A stretch of DNA of 64,000 nt from Wocania_A sp965224845 (GTDB lineage Bacteria; Bacteroidota; Bacteroidia; Flavobacteriales; Flavobacteriaceae): contig CBDDAJ010000024.1 in the NCBI GenBank assembly GCA_965224845.1, positions 62,001-126,000 on the forward strand. Reading direction: 5' to 3'. How positions within the stretch are numbered: position 1 is the first letter of the stretch; each line of letters starts with the position of its first letter. This document shows positions 53,297 to 62,646 of this stretch, in pieces. The notes under the pieces are model-generated. The model was not told the origin of the DNA. It worked only from the letters and a program-made list of their open reading frames with translations, and searched no databases. The translations under genes and the position numbers were made by a program.

Positions 53297-55795
53297 ATGA
53301 AACAGTATTTAAGTCGTTTTCTTTTTCTTGCCCTTTTAACATATACACTTAATATTAACTCACAACACCTTCAAAAACCTTCTGATTTTTTAGGTTATGG
53401 TTTAGGCACACAATTTTCAAGGCATCACCAAGTGGTTGATTATTTTAAATATGTTGCCAATAAACTTCCTAACCAAGTAAAACTTGAAAATTATGGTGAA
53501 ACTTACGAACGCAGGCCACTAATGGTAGCTTATGTTTCTTCTGAAGACAATATACATAACCTTGAAACCATTCGAAAAAACAACTTAAATAATACTGATC
53601 TAAACCGTAACGTTTCTTCAAATACAGATACCGCTATTGTATGGCTAAGTTATAATGTACATGGTAATGAAGCATCGAGCACAGAGGCAGCAATGAAAAC
53701 CCTTTTTAAGCTTTTAACCGAAAAACAAGATTGGTTAAAAAACACCATAGTAATTATAGACCCATGTTTAAATCCTGATGGTCGTGACAGGTATGTCAAT
53801 TGGTTTAACGAAACAGGAAGTGTACCTTATGACATTAACCAACAAGCCAGTGAGCATAATGAGCCCTGGCCTGGAGGGAGACCAAACCATTATCTTTTTG
53901 ATTTAAATAGAGATTGGGCCTGGGCTACACAAATTGAATCGGCTTCAAGACTAAAAATATATAATAAATGGTTGCCGCATATTCATGTCGATTTTCATGA
54001 ACAGGGTATTAATGAGCCTTATTATTTTGCGCCTGCAGCTGAACCTTTTCACGAAATAATTACCAATTGGCAACGCGATTTTCAAACTCAAATTGGAAAA
54101 AATCACGCTAAATATTTTGATTCCAAAGGGTGGTTGTATTTTACAAAAGAACGCTTCGATTTACTCTACCCTAGTTATGGAGACACTTACCCTACGTACA
54201 TGGGAGCTATTGGCATGACCTATGAGCAAGCCGGTCATGGGCGTGCCGGATTGGGAATTTTAAATGATGAAGGCAACGTTTTAACACTTACTGATAGAAT
54301 TGCACATCATACTACTACAGGATTATCAACGGTTGAAATAGCCTCTCAAAATGCTAAAAAACTGAATGCAGAGTTTGTAAAATTCTTTAACAATTCAAGT
54401 CTCAAATACAAAAGCTATGTGCTGCAAGGTAATGCAGATAAAATTGAATCATTAAAAAGGTTGCTTGATAAGCACGAAATAAAGTACGGTTACGCTCAAG
54501 ACGGAAAAGTAAGCGGATATAATTATACCACTTCGTCTCAAGGACAAATGGATGTATCATCAGAAGATCTAGTAGTAAGTACAAATCAACCTAAAGGTAA
54601 AATGGTAAAGGTCCTTTTTGAACCCCATACTAAACTTAGTGATTCCATAACTTACGACATTACAGCATGGAGCATTCCTTATGCCTATGGTTTAAATGCT
54701 ATGGCTTGTAAAAGCTTAGTACAATCAAATACTATTGCACAGAAGGCTATAAACAACACTATTAATAAAACCGCTACAGGCTATATTATAAGTTGGAACC
54801 ATTTAAAAGATGCTGAATTTTTAGCCAATTTATTAAAGCAAAACATTAAAATTAGATTTACCGAAAAACCTTTAAAAACAGAAGGCAAATCTTTTAACCG
54901 GGGCGCCTTAATTATTGTTAGAGGAGACAATAAAAAAATTGATGATTTTGATAATGTCCTTTTAAAGTCTGCTAACAAATATAATCGGGTATGGCATGCT
55001 GTACAATCTGGATTTTCTACAAACGGACCAGATTTTGGATCGCCAGAAATTAAACTGGTTAACAAACAAAGTATTGCGATGCTTTCTGGTAAAGGTACAT
55101 CTTCTTTAAATTATGGGGCGCTTTGGCATTTTTTCGAGAAACAATTACATTACCCTGTTACATCAGTAAATACAGAGGATTTTGGTGGTTTAGATTTAAA
55201 CAAGTTTGATGTACTTATTATTCCTGGCGGGAATTACAAAAGTGTTTTAAATGATAATGGTTTAAAAAAAATAAAAGCCTGGGTTACAAAAGGAGGAAAA
55301 GTAATTGCCATGAATAATGCATTAAAAGCCTTTGCTAATAAAAAAGGTTTTAAATTAAAAACGTCTGATACTAATAAAAAAGGAAAAGATACCAGTAATA
55401 TAATACCGTATTCAAATAGAGAGCGTGAAAGCATTAAAAACTTAATTTCGGGTGCCATTTTTAAAACAAAGGTTGATAATACTCACCCTATGGCTTTTGG
55501 GTATAACAATACATACTTTTCGCTAAAATTGGGTAGTAGTTCTTATAAATTATTAGAGGCTAACAATTTTAATGTGGCTTACCTTGGCGATAATACAACC
55601 CAGATTTCTGGATTTGCAGGAAGTAATACTTTAAAAAAACTAAAGAACTCATTAATTTTTGGAGAAGAACGTATTGGAAAAGGTAGTATGATTTATATGG
55701 TAGACGATGTCATGTTTAGAAGTTTTTGGGAAAACGGAAAATTATTTTTAGTGAATGCCATTTTTTTTGTAAATAATAATGCTATTGAGCTATAA
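53297..55795 (+). CDS. M14 family zinc carboxypeptidase with C-terminal amidotransferase-like domain
   Basis: An 832-residue exported peptidase (signal about 1-22). The zinc ligands of M14 are in NVHGNEASS (HxxE, about 120-128) and in HVDFHEQG (His, about 229-236); the catalytic Glu is in MTYEQAGHG (about 308-316). From about 600 to 830 the protein has a class I glutamine-amidotransferase-like fold (FDVLIIPGGNYKSVL, VTKGGKVIAMNNALKAF), without a nucleophile Cys, probably used for binding. This two-domain layout is common in Bacteroidota. It probably trims peptides outside the cytoplasm. Confidence 0.92.
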   Translation: MKQYLSRFLFLALLTYTLNINSQHLQKPSDFLGYGLGTQFSRHHQVVDYFKYVANKLPNQVKLENYGETYERRPLMVAYVSSEDNIHNLETIRKNNLNNTDLNRNVSSNTDTAIVWLSYNVHGNEASSTEAAMKTLFKLLTEKQDWLKNTIVIIDPCLNPDGRDRYVNWFNETGSVPYDINQQASEHNEPWPGGRPNHYLFDLNRDWAWATQIESASRLKIYNKWLPHIHVDFHEQGINEPYYFAPAAEPFHEIITNWQRDFQTQIGKNHAKYFDSKGWLYFTKERFDLLYPSYGDTYPTYMGAIGMTYEQAGHGRAGLGILNDEGNVLTLTDRIAHHTTTGLSTVEIASQNAKKLNAEFVKFFNNSSLKYKSYVLQGNADKIESLKRLLDKHEIKYGYAQDGKVSGYNYTTSSQGQMDVSSEDLVVSTNQPKGKMVKVLFEPHTKLSDSITYDITAWSIPYAYGLNAMACKSLVQSNTIAQKAINNTINKTATGYIISWNHLKDAEFLANLLKQNIKIRFTEKPLKTEGKSFNRGALIIVRGDNKKIDDFDNVLLKSANKYNRVWHAVQSGFSTNGPDFGSPEIKLVNKQSIAMLSGKGTSSLNYGALWHFFEKQLHYPVTSVNTEDFGGLDLNKFDVLIIPGGNYKSVLNDNGLKKIKAWVTKGGKVIAMNNALKAFANKKGFKLKTSDTNKKGKDTSNIIPYSNRERESIKNLISGAIFKTKVDNTHPMAFGYNNTYFSLKLGSSSYKLLEANNFNVAYLGDNTTQISGFAGSNTLKKLKNSLIFGEERIGKGSMIYMVDDVMFRSFWENGKLFLVNAIFFVNNNAIEL

Positions 55796-55861
55796 ATTTG
55801 AAGCTTGATTTTATAAAATTTTTCATCTAACTTCGCTTGGCATTGTATATAAATATACGTG

Positions 55862-55880
55862 TACTGAAGGTATTTCAGTA
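55862..55880. promoter_or_regulatory. Perfect inverted repeat before the FAD monooxygenase gene
   Basis: TACTGAA-GGTAT-TTCAGTA is a perfect 7-bp inverted repeat with a five-base spacer, 50 bases before the start codon. No T-run follows, so an operator is more likely than a terminator. Confidence 0.4.
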
Positions 55881-55929
55881 TTAAAATAAATACATAAAAA
55901 AACATTAGCCCTAAGTTAGAACAAATACT

Positions 55930-57063
55930 ATGAGCATCGATATTATTGGAGCAGGAATAGGAGGATTAACTACTGCAATTGCACTTGAAAAAAAAGGAAT
56001 TAAGACCAGAATATTTGAACAAGCTGAACGAATAAAACCAGTTGGAGCAGGAATTATTTTAGCCAGCAATGCCATGCAGGTTTATGAGGCATTAGGCTTA
56101 CGAAAAGTAATTGAGGAAAGTGGCAATCCAATATCTTCGATGCGTATTACCAAATCCAACCTAAAACCACTTTCCAAAATTGACTTAACTTATTTTGAAC
56201 AAAAATATAATACCAAAAACATTGCAATTCACAGAGGAATATTACAGCAGCTATTACTTGATAAATTAAAATCAACTGAAATTAACCTCAATCACAAACT
56301 CACTTCAATTGTTGAAAACACAAATGGGTACTTTTTAGAATTTGAAAACGGAAAACAAATTCAATCCTCAACTGTTTTGGGCGCTGACGGACTAAACTCA
56401 GTTGTTCGTCAAAAATTGTTTCCTAATAATAGTCTAAGATATGCAAATCAAATATGCTGGAGAGGAATTGCGGAAACCGAATTACCTATAAGGTTTAAAA
56501 ACGAATTAAACGAAGCCTGGGGAAAATCAGAGCGTTTTGGTTTTGTACAAATTACAGAAAACAAAGTGTATTGGTATGCTTTGAAATCGTTCAAAAAAAG
56601 CAATAGTGAACTATCTATAAATAATTTAGAGCACTATTTTGACAGTTATAATTCAGTAATTAAAGAGATTATAAAATCAACTAAAAAAAATCAAATAAAT
56701 ACTACTGAAATTTCAGATTTAAAACCAACTAACCTGTGGTTTAAAAGCAATGTATGCTTAATTGGAGATTCAGCTCATGCAACAACGCCTAATATGGGGC
56801 AAGGGGCTTGTCAGGCTATAGAAGATGCTTATGTGCTTTCAGAATGTATAGATAGGTATAAGACTGCTACAGCCTTTTCTATATATCAAAAATTAAGATT
56901 ACCAAAAGCACACCGAGTAGTTAAAGCAAGTTGGCTTGTTGGAAAAATGGCGCATCTTAAAAATCCAATATTAATCGGTTTACGTAATCAAATGTTAAGA
57001 TTGACGCCTTCTTCTATTAATAGAAAACAGAGTAAACAAATTTTTCAATTGCCAAAAATATGA
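55930..57063 (+). CDS. FAD-dependent monooxygenase (PHBH family)
   Basis: A 377-residue flavoprotein. The dinucleotide-binding GAGIGG motif is at 7-12, followed by the acidic FEQAE end of strand 2 (about 29-33); LGADGLNSVVRQ (about 149-160) is the DG motif and CLIGDSAHATTPNMGQGACQA (about 276-296; positional) the second FAD motif with the GD of the family. It probably hydroxylates a small aromatic or similar compound, as do the TetX/PHBH-like enzymes; the substrate is unknown. Its stop overlaps the start of the DUF3995 gene (ATGA). Confidence 0.9.
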   Translation: MSIDIIGAGIGGLTTAIALEKKGIKTRIFEQAERIKPVGAGIILASNAMQVYEALGLRKVIEESGNPISSMRITKSNLKPLSKIDLTYFEQKYNTKNIAIHRGILQQLLLDKLKSTEINLNHKLTSIVENTNGYFLEFENGKQIQSSTVLGADGLNSVVRQKLFPNNSLRYANQICWRGIAETELPIRFKNELNEAWGKSERFGFVQITENKVYWYALKSFKKSNSELSINNLEHYFDSYNSVIKEIIKSTKKNQINTTEISDLKPTNLWFKSNVCLIGDSAHATTPNMGQGACQAIEDAYVLSECIDRYKTATAFSIYQKLRLPKAHRVVKASWLVGKMAHLKNPILIGLRNQMLRLTPSSINRKQSKQIFQLPKI

Positions 57064-57497
57064 CAACAACTATTCTATCTGTAATCTTATTAGTGATTTT
57101 TACGGCACTAGGTTTTATTCATTTTTATTGGCTTTTTGGCGGGAAATGGGGGTTAGAAAAAGTAATTCCCACAAAAGATAATCAGACGCCTCCCCCTTCA
57201 ATCCCTAGATTTGCAACGTTAATTGTAGCGCTGTTTTTACTTCTCTTGGGACTTATTTACCTTGCAAAGTCCGGACTTATAAACCTTCAAATTCCAAATT
57301 TGATAACGACATACGGGTATTGGGTGATTCCTTCTATTTTTATTTTAAGAGCAATTGGAGATTTTAAGTATGTTGGATTTTTCAAAAAAATAAAACATAC
57401 TGAATTTGCTAAAGCTGATTCAAAATGGTTTGCCCCATTGTGCCTGATAATTGGAATATTTGGAGTATTAATACAGCTTATAAATAACCCATACTAA
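57060..57497 (+). CDS. DUF3995 family membrane protein
   Basis: A 145-residue protein with four membrane helices (about 5-25, 48-70, 80-98 and 120-140). The segment HFYWLFGGKWGLEKVIPT (about 21-38) is the DUF3995 hallmark. The start overlaps the monooxygenase stop by four bases, so the two are cotranscribed. The function is unknown. It converges with rimO. Confidence 0.88.
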   Translation: MTTTILSVILLVIFTALGFIHFYWLFGGKWGLEKVIPTKDNQTPPPSIPRFATLIVALFLLLLGLIYLAKSGLINLQIPNLITTYGYWVIPSIFILRAIGDFKYVGFFKKIKHTEFAKADSKWFAPLCLIIGIFGVLIQLINNPY

Positions 57498-57601
57498 CCA
57501 TGCGTAAAAAAGAATAGGGGAAATAGTAACACAGTCATTTTTTTGCCTCATATCAAACTTTGTATTCAACAAAAACCTGGTGTTTTGAGTCTTACATTTC
57601 T

Positions 57602-58909
57602 CTATATGTTCACAACCTCTGCATATAAGTCAAAATCCTCTGCCTCAATAATTTTAACGGTAGCATACGTTCCGGTTTTTAAGTAGGTTTTAGTAGCATC
57701 TATAAGCACTTCGTTATCTACATCGGGCGAATCAAATTCGGTACGGCCAACAAAATAATGACCTTCTTTTCTATCTATAACAACTTTAAACTCCTGCCCT
57801 ATTTTTTGTTGGTTCAGCTCCCAGGAAATCTGTGACTGAATTTCCATAATTTGATTCGCTCTGTCAATCTTTACGTCCTCTGGCACATCATCTTCTAAAT
57901 TGTAAGCATGTGTATTTTCTTCATGTGAATAAGTAAAACAGCCCAAGCGTTCAAAACGCATATCGCTAACCCATTGTTTTAATTCCTGAAAGTTTTCTTC
58001 TGTTTCTCCAGGGTACCCAACAATTAATGTTGTTCTTATGGTCATTTCTGGAACTGATGCTCTAAATTGATGAATTAATTTAGTTGTCTTTTCCTTGTTA
58101 GTTCCTCGGCGCATACTCTTTAAAACAGCATCTGAAATATGCTGCAACGGAATATCTAAGTAGTTACAAATTTTAGGTTCGCGTTTCATCACATCAAGCA
58201 CATCCATTGGAAACCCTGTAGGGAATGCATAATGCAAACGAATCCATACTATGCCTTCCACCTTAACTAAAGCTTCAAGTAATTCGGCTAAGTTTCGCTT
58301 CTTATATAAATCTAACCCGTAATAAGTTAAATCTTGAGCAATTAAAATTAACTCTTTAACACCTTTGGCTGCTAATTTTTCAGCTTCAATAACAATGTCT
58401 TCAATTGGTGTACTTTTATGCTTTCCTCGCATTAAAGGAATAGCACAAAAACTGCATGGTCTGTCGCAGCCTTCAGCAATCTTTAAATATGCATAGTTTT
58501 TAGGCGTAGTCGTTAAACGTTCGCCTATAAGTTCGTGTTTATAGTCTGCCCCTAAAGCTTTTAGTAAACCTGGTAATTCGGTAGTACCAAAATATTCATC
58601 TACATTAGGTATTTCCTTTACCAAATCTGGTTTATAGCGTTCACTCAAACATCCGGTAACAAATACTTTATCTACATCGCCTTCTTCCTTTTTTTTAACG
58701 TACTCTAAAATAGTATTAATACTTTCTTCTTTGGCATTGTTGATAAACCCACAGGTATTTATAACTACAACATTACCTTCTTCTTCATGCACAACTTCTT
58801 TATTATTAGCTTTAAGCTGCCCCATTAATACTTCGCTGTCGTAAACATTTTTACTACAACCTAAAGTTACTACGTTTATCTTATTTTTTTTTAGAGTTTT
58901 TGTGCGCAT
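57602..58909 (-). CDS. rimO: Ribosomal protein uS12 methylthiotransferase RimO
   Basis: A 435-residue radical SAM methylthiotransferase that modifies Asp of ribosomal protein S12. The N-terminal domain has the three cluster cysteines (LGCSKNVYDSEV, INTCGFI and TGCLSERY); the radical SAM motif is GCDRPCSFCAIP (CxxxCxxC, about 138-149), and a TRAM domain ends the protein. The frame is open to a TTG at 58942, but a -7 box (58930-58937) lies inside that extension and ATG 58909 gives MRTKTLKKNKINVVTLGCSK, which fits the family. Confidence 0.96.
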   Translation of the reverse strand: MRTKTLKKNKINVVTLGCSKNVYDSEVLMGQLKANNKEVVHEEEGNVVVINTCGFINNAKEESINTILEYVKKKEEGDVDKVFVTGCLSERYKPDLVKEIPNVDEYFGTTELPGLLKALGADYKHELIGERLTTTPKNYAYLKIAEGCDRPCSFCAIPLMRGKHKSTPIEDIVIEAEKLAAKGVKELILIAQDLTYYGLDLYKKRNLAELLEALVKVEGIVWIRLHYAFPTGFPMDVLDVMKREPKICNYLDIPLQHISDAVLKSMRRGTNKEKTTKLIHQFRASVPEMTIRTTLIVGYPGETEENFQELKQWVSDMRFERLGCFTYSHEENTHAYNLEDDVPEDVKIDRANQIMEIQSQISWELNQQKIGQEFKVVIDRKEGHYFVGRTEFDSPDVDNEVLIDATKTYLKTGTYATVKIIEAEDFDLYAEVVNI

Positions 58910-58929
58910 ACATTCTATAAATCTGGGCG

Positions 58930-58937
58930 CAAAGATA
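58930..58937 (-). promoter_or_regulatory. -7 box of rimO
   Basis: On the minus strand TATCTTTG lies 20 bases before ATG 58909. It falls within the upstream open extension and so supports the downstream start. No -33 TTG at normal distance was found. Confidence 0.5.
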
Positions 58938-59045
58938 CACAATACTTAATGATTTAAGATATTCGATCTTCTAATAACACTTTGAATTTTCTTTTACCAT
59001 TAAACCTTTATTATATTTATATGTCTTAAGTTAAAACCTGCCGCT

Positions 59046-60131
59046 ATGAAAAACATAATTTATCTCTTGTTAACTGTGGTTATGTTATGCTTTAATTGCA
59101 CTTCAAATGATAATCCAATTGATGAAAGCCCTACAGGTACTAATCTTTATTTTCCTCCTGTAAATTCAAATACATGGGAAACAAAATCTATAAGCGATTT
59201 AAGTTGGAATGAAGATGCTGTACAACCACTTTTAAACTATATTAAAGACAAAGGCTCCAAAGCATTCCTTATATTAAAAGATGGCCGCATAGTAGTAGAA
59301 TGGTATGGGAACGGCGAAGATGAAACCTCAAATCTAGCATGGAATTCTGCCGCTAAAACACTAGTAGCCTTTACAACAGGTATCGCTCAACAAGAAGGCC
59401 ACTTAAATATAAATGATACCTCAAAAGACTATTTAGGTAATGGATGGTCAAGCTTAACACAGGTACAAGAAGAAAATATAAGCATTCGAAATCATTTAAC
59501 CATGACCACTGGCTTAGACTATACGGTATTTAACAATAATTGCACCGATCCGGAATGCTTTATTTATAAACATGAGCCTGATAGCTTTTGGTATTACCAT
59601 AACGGAGCATATACTATTTTACATGATATTGTTGCCAAAGCTGTAGACACCGATTTTAATAGTTATTTTAACGACAAGCTGAGAAACAAGATTGGGATGC
59701 AAGGAACCTGGATTTCTTTTGGGTATTATAAATTATACTACAGCAATGCTAGAAGTATGGCGAGATTTGGGCTTTTGTGCCTAAACAAAGGAAAATGGAA
59801 TAATACAGAGGTTTTAAATGATAGTAGTTATTTTGAAGCGATGACAAACACTTCGCAAAACCTAAATAAAGCTTATGGATACTTATGGTGGTTAAACGGA
59901 AAAGATCGTTATAGAAGCCCAGGTTTAGCTTTAGAGTTCCAAGGGAAGTTGATTCCAAATGCTCCAAACGATTTAATTGCTGGTCTTGGCAAAAATGATC
60001 AAAAAATGTACATTGTGCCTAATCAAAATCTAATTGTTATTAGAATGGGTGATGCTACTGGCGAAGCACTACTGGGACCATCGAGCTTTGACAACGATCT
60101 ATGGGGAGAAATTAACAAATTGATTAATTAG
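59046..60131 (+). CDS. Serine hydrolase lipoprotein (beta-lactamase/penicillin-binding family)
   Basis: A 361-residue exported protein. The signal ends in MLCFNC (Cys about 18). The SxxK motif is SAAK (about 103-106, in AWNSAAKTLVAF); YHNGAY (about 183-188) is the YxN motif. The third motif is not a clear KTG/HxG; GLGKND near 317-322 stands where it should be. The C-terminal IVPNQNLIVIRMG strand is typical of class C-like esterases and 6-aminohexanoate-hydrolase relatives. The substrate cannot be told. It is flanked by convergent and divergent genes and stands alone. Confidence 0.87.
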   Translation: MKNIIYLLLTVVMLCFNCTSNDNPIDESPTGTNLYFPPVNSNTWETKSISDLSWNEDAVQPLLNYIKDKGSKAFLILKDGRIVVEWYGNGEDETSNLAWNSAAKTLVAFTTGIAQQEGHLNINDTSKDYLGNGWSSLTQVQEENISIRNHLTMTTGLDYTVFNNNCTDPECFIYKHEPDSFWYYHNGAYTILHDIVAKAVDTDFNSYFNDKLRNKIGMQGTWISFGYYKLYYSNARSMARFGLLCLNKGKWNNTEVLNDSSYFEAMTNTSQNLNKAYGYLWWLNGKDRYRSPGLALEFQGKLIPNAPNDLIAGLGKNDQKMYIVPNQNLIVIRMGDATGEALLGPSSFDNDLWGEINKLIN

Positions 60132-60140
60132 TTTTGATAA

Positions 60141-61235
60141 CTACTTGTCGTTTAACAATAAACCAAGCTGATTATCAAGTGCCTTTGCATCAATATTTTT
60201 TGCAATTATTACGCCCGACTTATCAAGTAAAAAATTTGATGGTAAAGTAGATAACGAATAAAGCTTATATATAGATAAATTAGAATCAAGGACTTGCTGA
60301 TGATTTAATAGTCCATCCCTTTTTATTGCTTGCTTCCATTGATCTAAATCTTTATCAATGCTAATGCTAACAATTTCAAAGCCCAGATCTTTATATATCT
60401 CATATACCTCTATTAATTTAGGGTTTTCCACCCGACATGGCCGACACCATGTTGCCCAAAAATCTATAAGCACATATTTTCCTTTAAAGTCTGTTAACCT
60501 CAAATCTGTACCTTCTATGTTTTTGACATTAAAATCTAACGCTTTTTTGCCTATAGAAACGCTGTTTGCAAAGTCAATTCTTCTTTGCAAAGATTGACTC
60601 ATTTCACTATCTGGGAATTCAACTTTAAATTTTTCTGCTGTTTCATCTATAAAAGCATAGTTTTTATTCATATCAAAATATTGCAAGGCATCAAAAGCTA
60701 ATGCTGTGACTCCCAGCTTTCTTACAGCATTTTCCATATCTTTAGTAAACTCAATTAAAACGCTATCCTTCTTTTTTTCTAACGCCATTAATGTTTCCTT
60801 ATCATTTTCTTTGAGGGCTTTATCAAATTTTTGGATCATCGTTTGAAAATGCTTTTTATTAAGTTCTTGAATGTTTGCCTCAAAATTTGAAATGCTTGCT
60901 ACATCAGATTCTAGCTCTATAGTTTCATTTAGCGTAATATGTATAATTCCTTTTTTCTCTATTGCTATTTTTATTCCTTTTATCAAATTTGTTTCAATAG
61001 CAAATATGGAAGGCTCAAAAAATTGATAAGAAAAAGTTTTTGTACTATTAGGTGCCATTTCATATAGGGTATCTATTTCTATCATCTCCTCTAACTCAAA
61101 ATTAAACTTAGCTAGCTTAAGTATCTGGATCGTTTTTGAATTATTAGTAACATTAAATGTAATCGTGTCGTCTTTTTTACCTGTATTACAAGACATTAAA
61201 AGAAGAGCGCAAATAAATAGCTTTATTATTTTCAT
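60141..61235 (-). CDS. TlpA-like thioredoxin-domain lipoprotein
   Basis: A 364-residue exported protein. The signal ends in LLMSC (Cys about 16). A beta-rich DUF4369-like N-terminal part (about 20-115) and a helical middle (about 115-220) come before a TlpA/ResA-type thioredoxin domain with the active site WATWCRPCRVE (Cys about 263 and 266) and the cis-Pro in STLPSNFL. Such proteins reduce disulfides in the periplasm. A TATATTTG -7 box lies just upstream at about 61256-61263. It converges with the serine hydrolase gene. Confidence 0.92.
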   Translation of the reverse strand: MKIIKLFICALLLMSCNTGKKDDTITFNVTNNSKTIQILKLAKFNFELEEMIEIDTLYEMAPNSTKTFSYQFFEPSIFAIETNLIKGIKIAIEKKGIIHITLNETIELESDVASISNFEANIQELNKKHFQTMIQKFDKALKENDKETLMALEKKKDSVLIEFTKDMENAVRKLGVTALAFDALQYFDMNKNYAFIDETAEKFKVEFPDSEMSQSLQRRIDFANSVSIGKKALDFNVKNIEGTDLRLTDFKGKYVLIDFWATWCRPCRVENPKLIEVYEIYKDLGFEIVSISIDKDLDQWKQAIKRDGLLNHQQVLDSNLSIYKLYSLSTLPSNFLLDKSGVIIAKNIDAKALDNQLGLLLNDK

Positions 61236-61347
61236 GATTTAAATATTTTTATCAAATATATTCAAGGCTAAAGCTATAGTCGACTGAAAGCGCGTATTCG
61301 AACTTATTTTTTAATTATAAATGAGTTGTGATTTACACCAACGCAAA

Positions 61348-62424
61348 TTAAAACGATTTATATTTAGATTTAAACTCGGTTGGTGTAAGGTTAGTTTTTT
61401 TCTTAAAAGCAGTATTAAAAGAAGATTTGGAATTAAAACCAACCTCGTACATCACCTCTAAAATGGTTAAGTTTGGATCGACCATGTTCATCAGCATTGT
61501 TTTTGCTGCCTTAATTCTGTATGTATTAATAAAATCAACAAAATTTTTATCGTAATGATCATTTATTAATTCTGAAAGCGTTCGCTTTGGAATATTAATT
61601 TCTTCAGATAATAATCCAATAGTTATATTAGGATTCTTATACGATGCCGTTTCTGCAAGATGTTTTTCTAAACGATTAATTAATGTTTTATTCTCTAAAA
61701 GTGAAGTGTTACGTCGCTTTCGCGATTTTATCGAATTAGAAAGTTCGAGGTCTGCAGTATTAAACCTTTTAATCTTTGGTTGGTTAAATCCGCTAAAATA
61801 CAGCAGATTAATGACTGCCAATATTAATATAAAAACAATTATTTCTAGTCTTAATAATTTTTGAAAAACCAAAATAGACCCTATTTGAATCCCATCTACC
61901 AATACTATCAAGGAGAATAATATTAAAGTCCATCTAAGCCATTTTACATTTAAACGTTCTAATTTTGAGTAATTATCCATAAGTACTTTTCTATACCTTT
62001 TTAGCTGCCAGAAACAAGCCAGAATATAACTAAGAATATGAACGGCATAGCCTATATATAAAATAATTTGCGGAATTCTTTCTTCTAAAAAAATGCAAAT
62101 AATCAGTATTAAAATAAATGGAATAAAATGTATGGAATCTTTAAGTTTAAACTTAAAATCTGAGAAGGTAATATCTTTACTATACAGGTACAGCAACGGG
62201 CCATAAAGAAATAAATAAACACTATTAATCCTATTGAAAAAGTTGGCTTGTATATTACGACTGACTAAAAAAATGCCAGAAATTTGGAGCACCAATGCTG
62301 CAATTAATAATGCAAGGAAGAAATCGTTTCTGGATTTTGGTTTATTATAAGCCAATATAAACAATGCCAGTAAGCTACCTTGAAAAATGATTATTACTTG
62401 TACTATATTGGTAAATGAGTACAT
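61348..62424 (-). CDS. Membrane-anchored AraC family regulator
   Basis: A 358-residue protein. About seven membrane helices fill residues 1-215 and a cytoplasmic AraC-type double helix-turn-helix fills about 255-358, including ITIGLLSEEINIPKRTLSEL (about 266-285) and ILEVMYEVGFNSKSSFNTAF (about 318-337). This 7TM-HTH design lets a signal at the membrane act directly on transcription; it is frequent in flavobacteria. The target genes are unknown; the TlpA-like gene 112 bases downstream is a candidate by position. Confidence 0.9.
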   Translation of the reverse strand: MYSFTNIVQVIIIFQGSLLALFILAYNKPKSRNDFFLALLIAALVLQISGIFLVSRNIQANFFNRINSVYLFLYGPLLYLYSKDITFSDFKFKLKDSIHFIPFILILIICIFLEERIPQIILYIGYAVHILSYILACFWQLKRYRKVLMDNYSKLERLNVKWLRWTLILFSLIVLVDGIQIGSILVFQKLLRLEIIVFILILAVINLLYFSGFNQPKIKRFNTADLELSNSIKSRKRRNTSLLENKTLINRLEKHLAETASYKNPNITIGLLSEEINIPKRTLSELINDHYDKNFVDFINTYRIKAAKTMLMNMVDPNLTILEVMYEVGFNSKSSFNTAFKKKTNLTPTEFKSKYKSF

Positions 62425-62646
62425 TTTTTAATTGCCTTTTAAAACCATAAAAGTGAAGTTACTTTATTATTAATTAATTCTTATTAGAATTTAGAATAAG
62501 CAAATATTCTATTTTAAAACCATTTAAACGTTCTGATTCACGTATACGAACCTTATTTATATAGGTTTTAAGAACAGTAAATAAGGTATACCATATAACG
62601 AAGACAGACACTCCCTGTTCCATAAGTTTTAAAAAGATACTAATAG
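62425..62646. other. Intergenic region between amidase and AraC regulator
   Basis: The 222 bases between these minus-strand genes hold no recognised promoter, hairpin or gene. Confidence 0.4.

Noticed and set aside
55843..55858. The AT-rich near-palindrome GTATAT-AA-ATATAC as a regulatory site
   Set aside because: Short AT-only symmetry of this sort is expected often by chance in this base composition.
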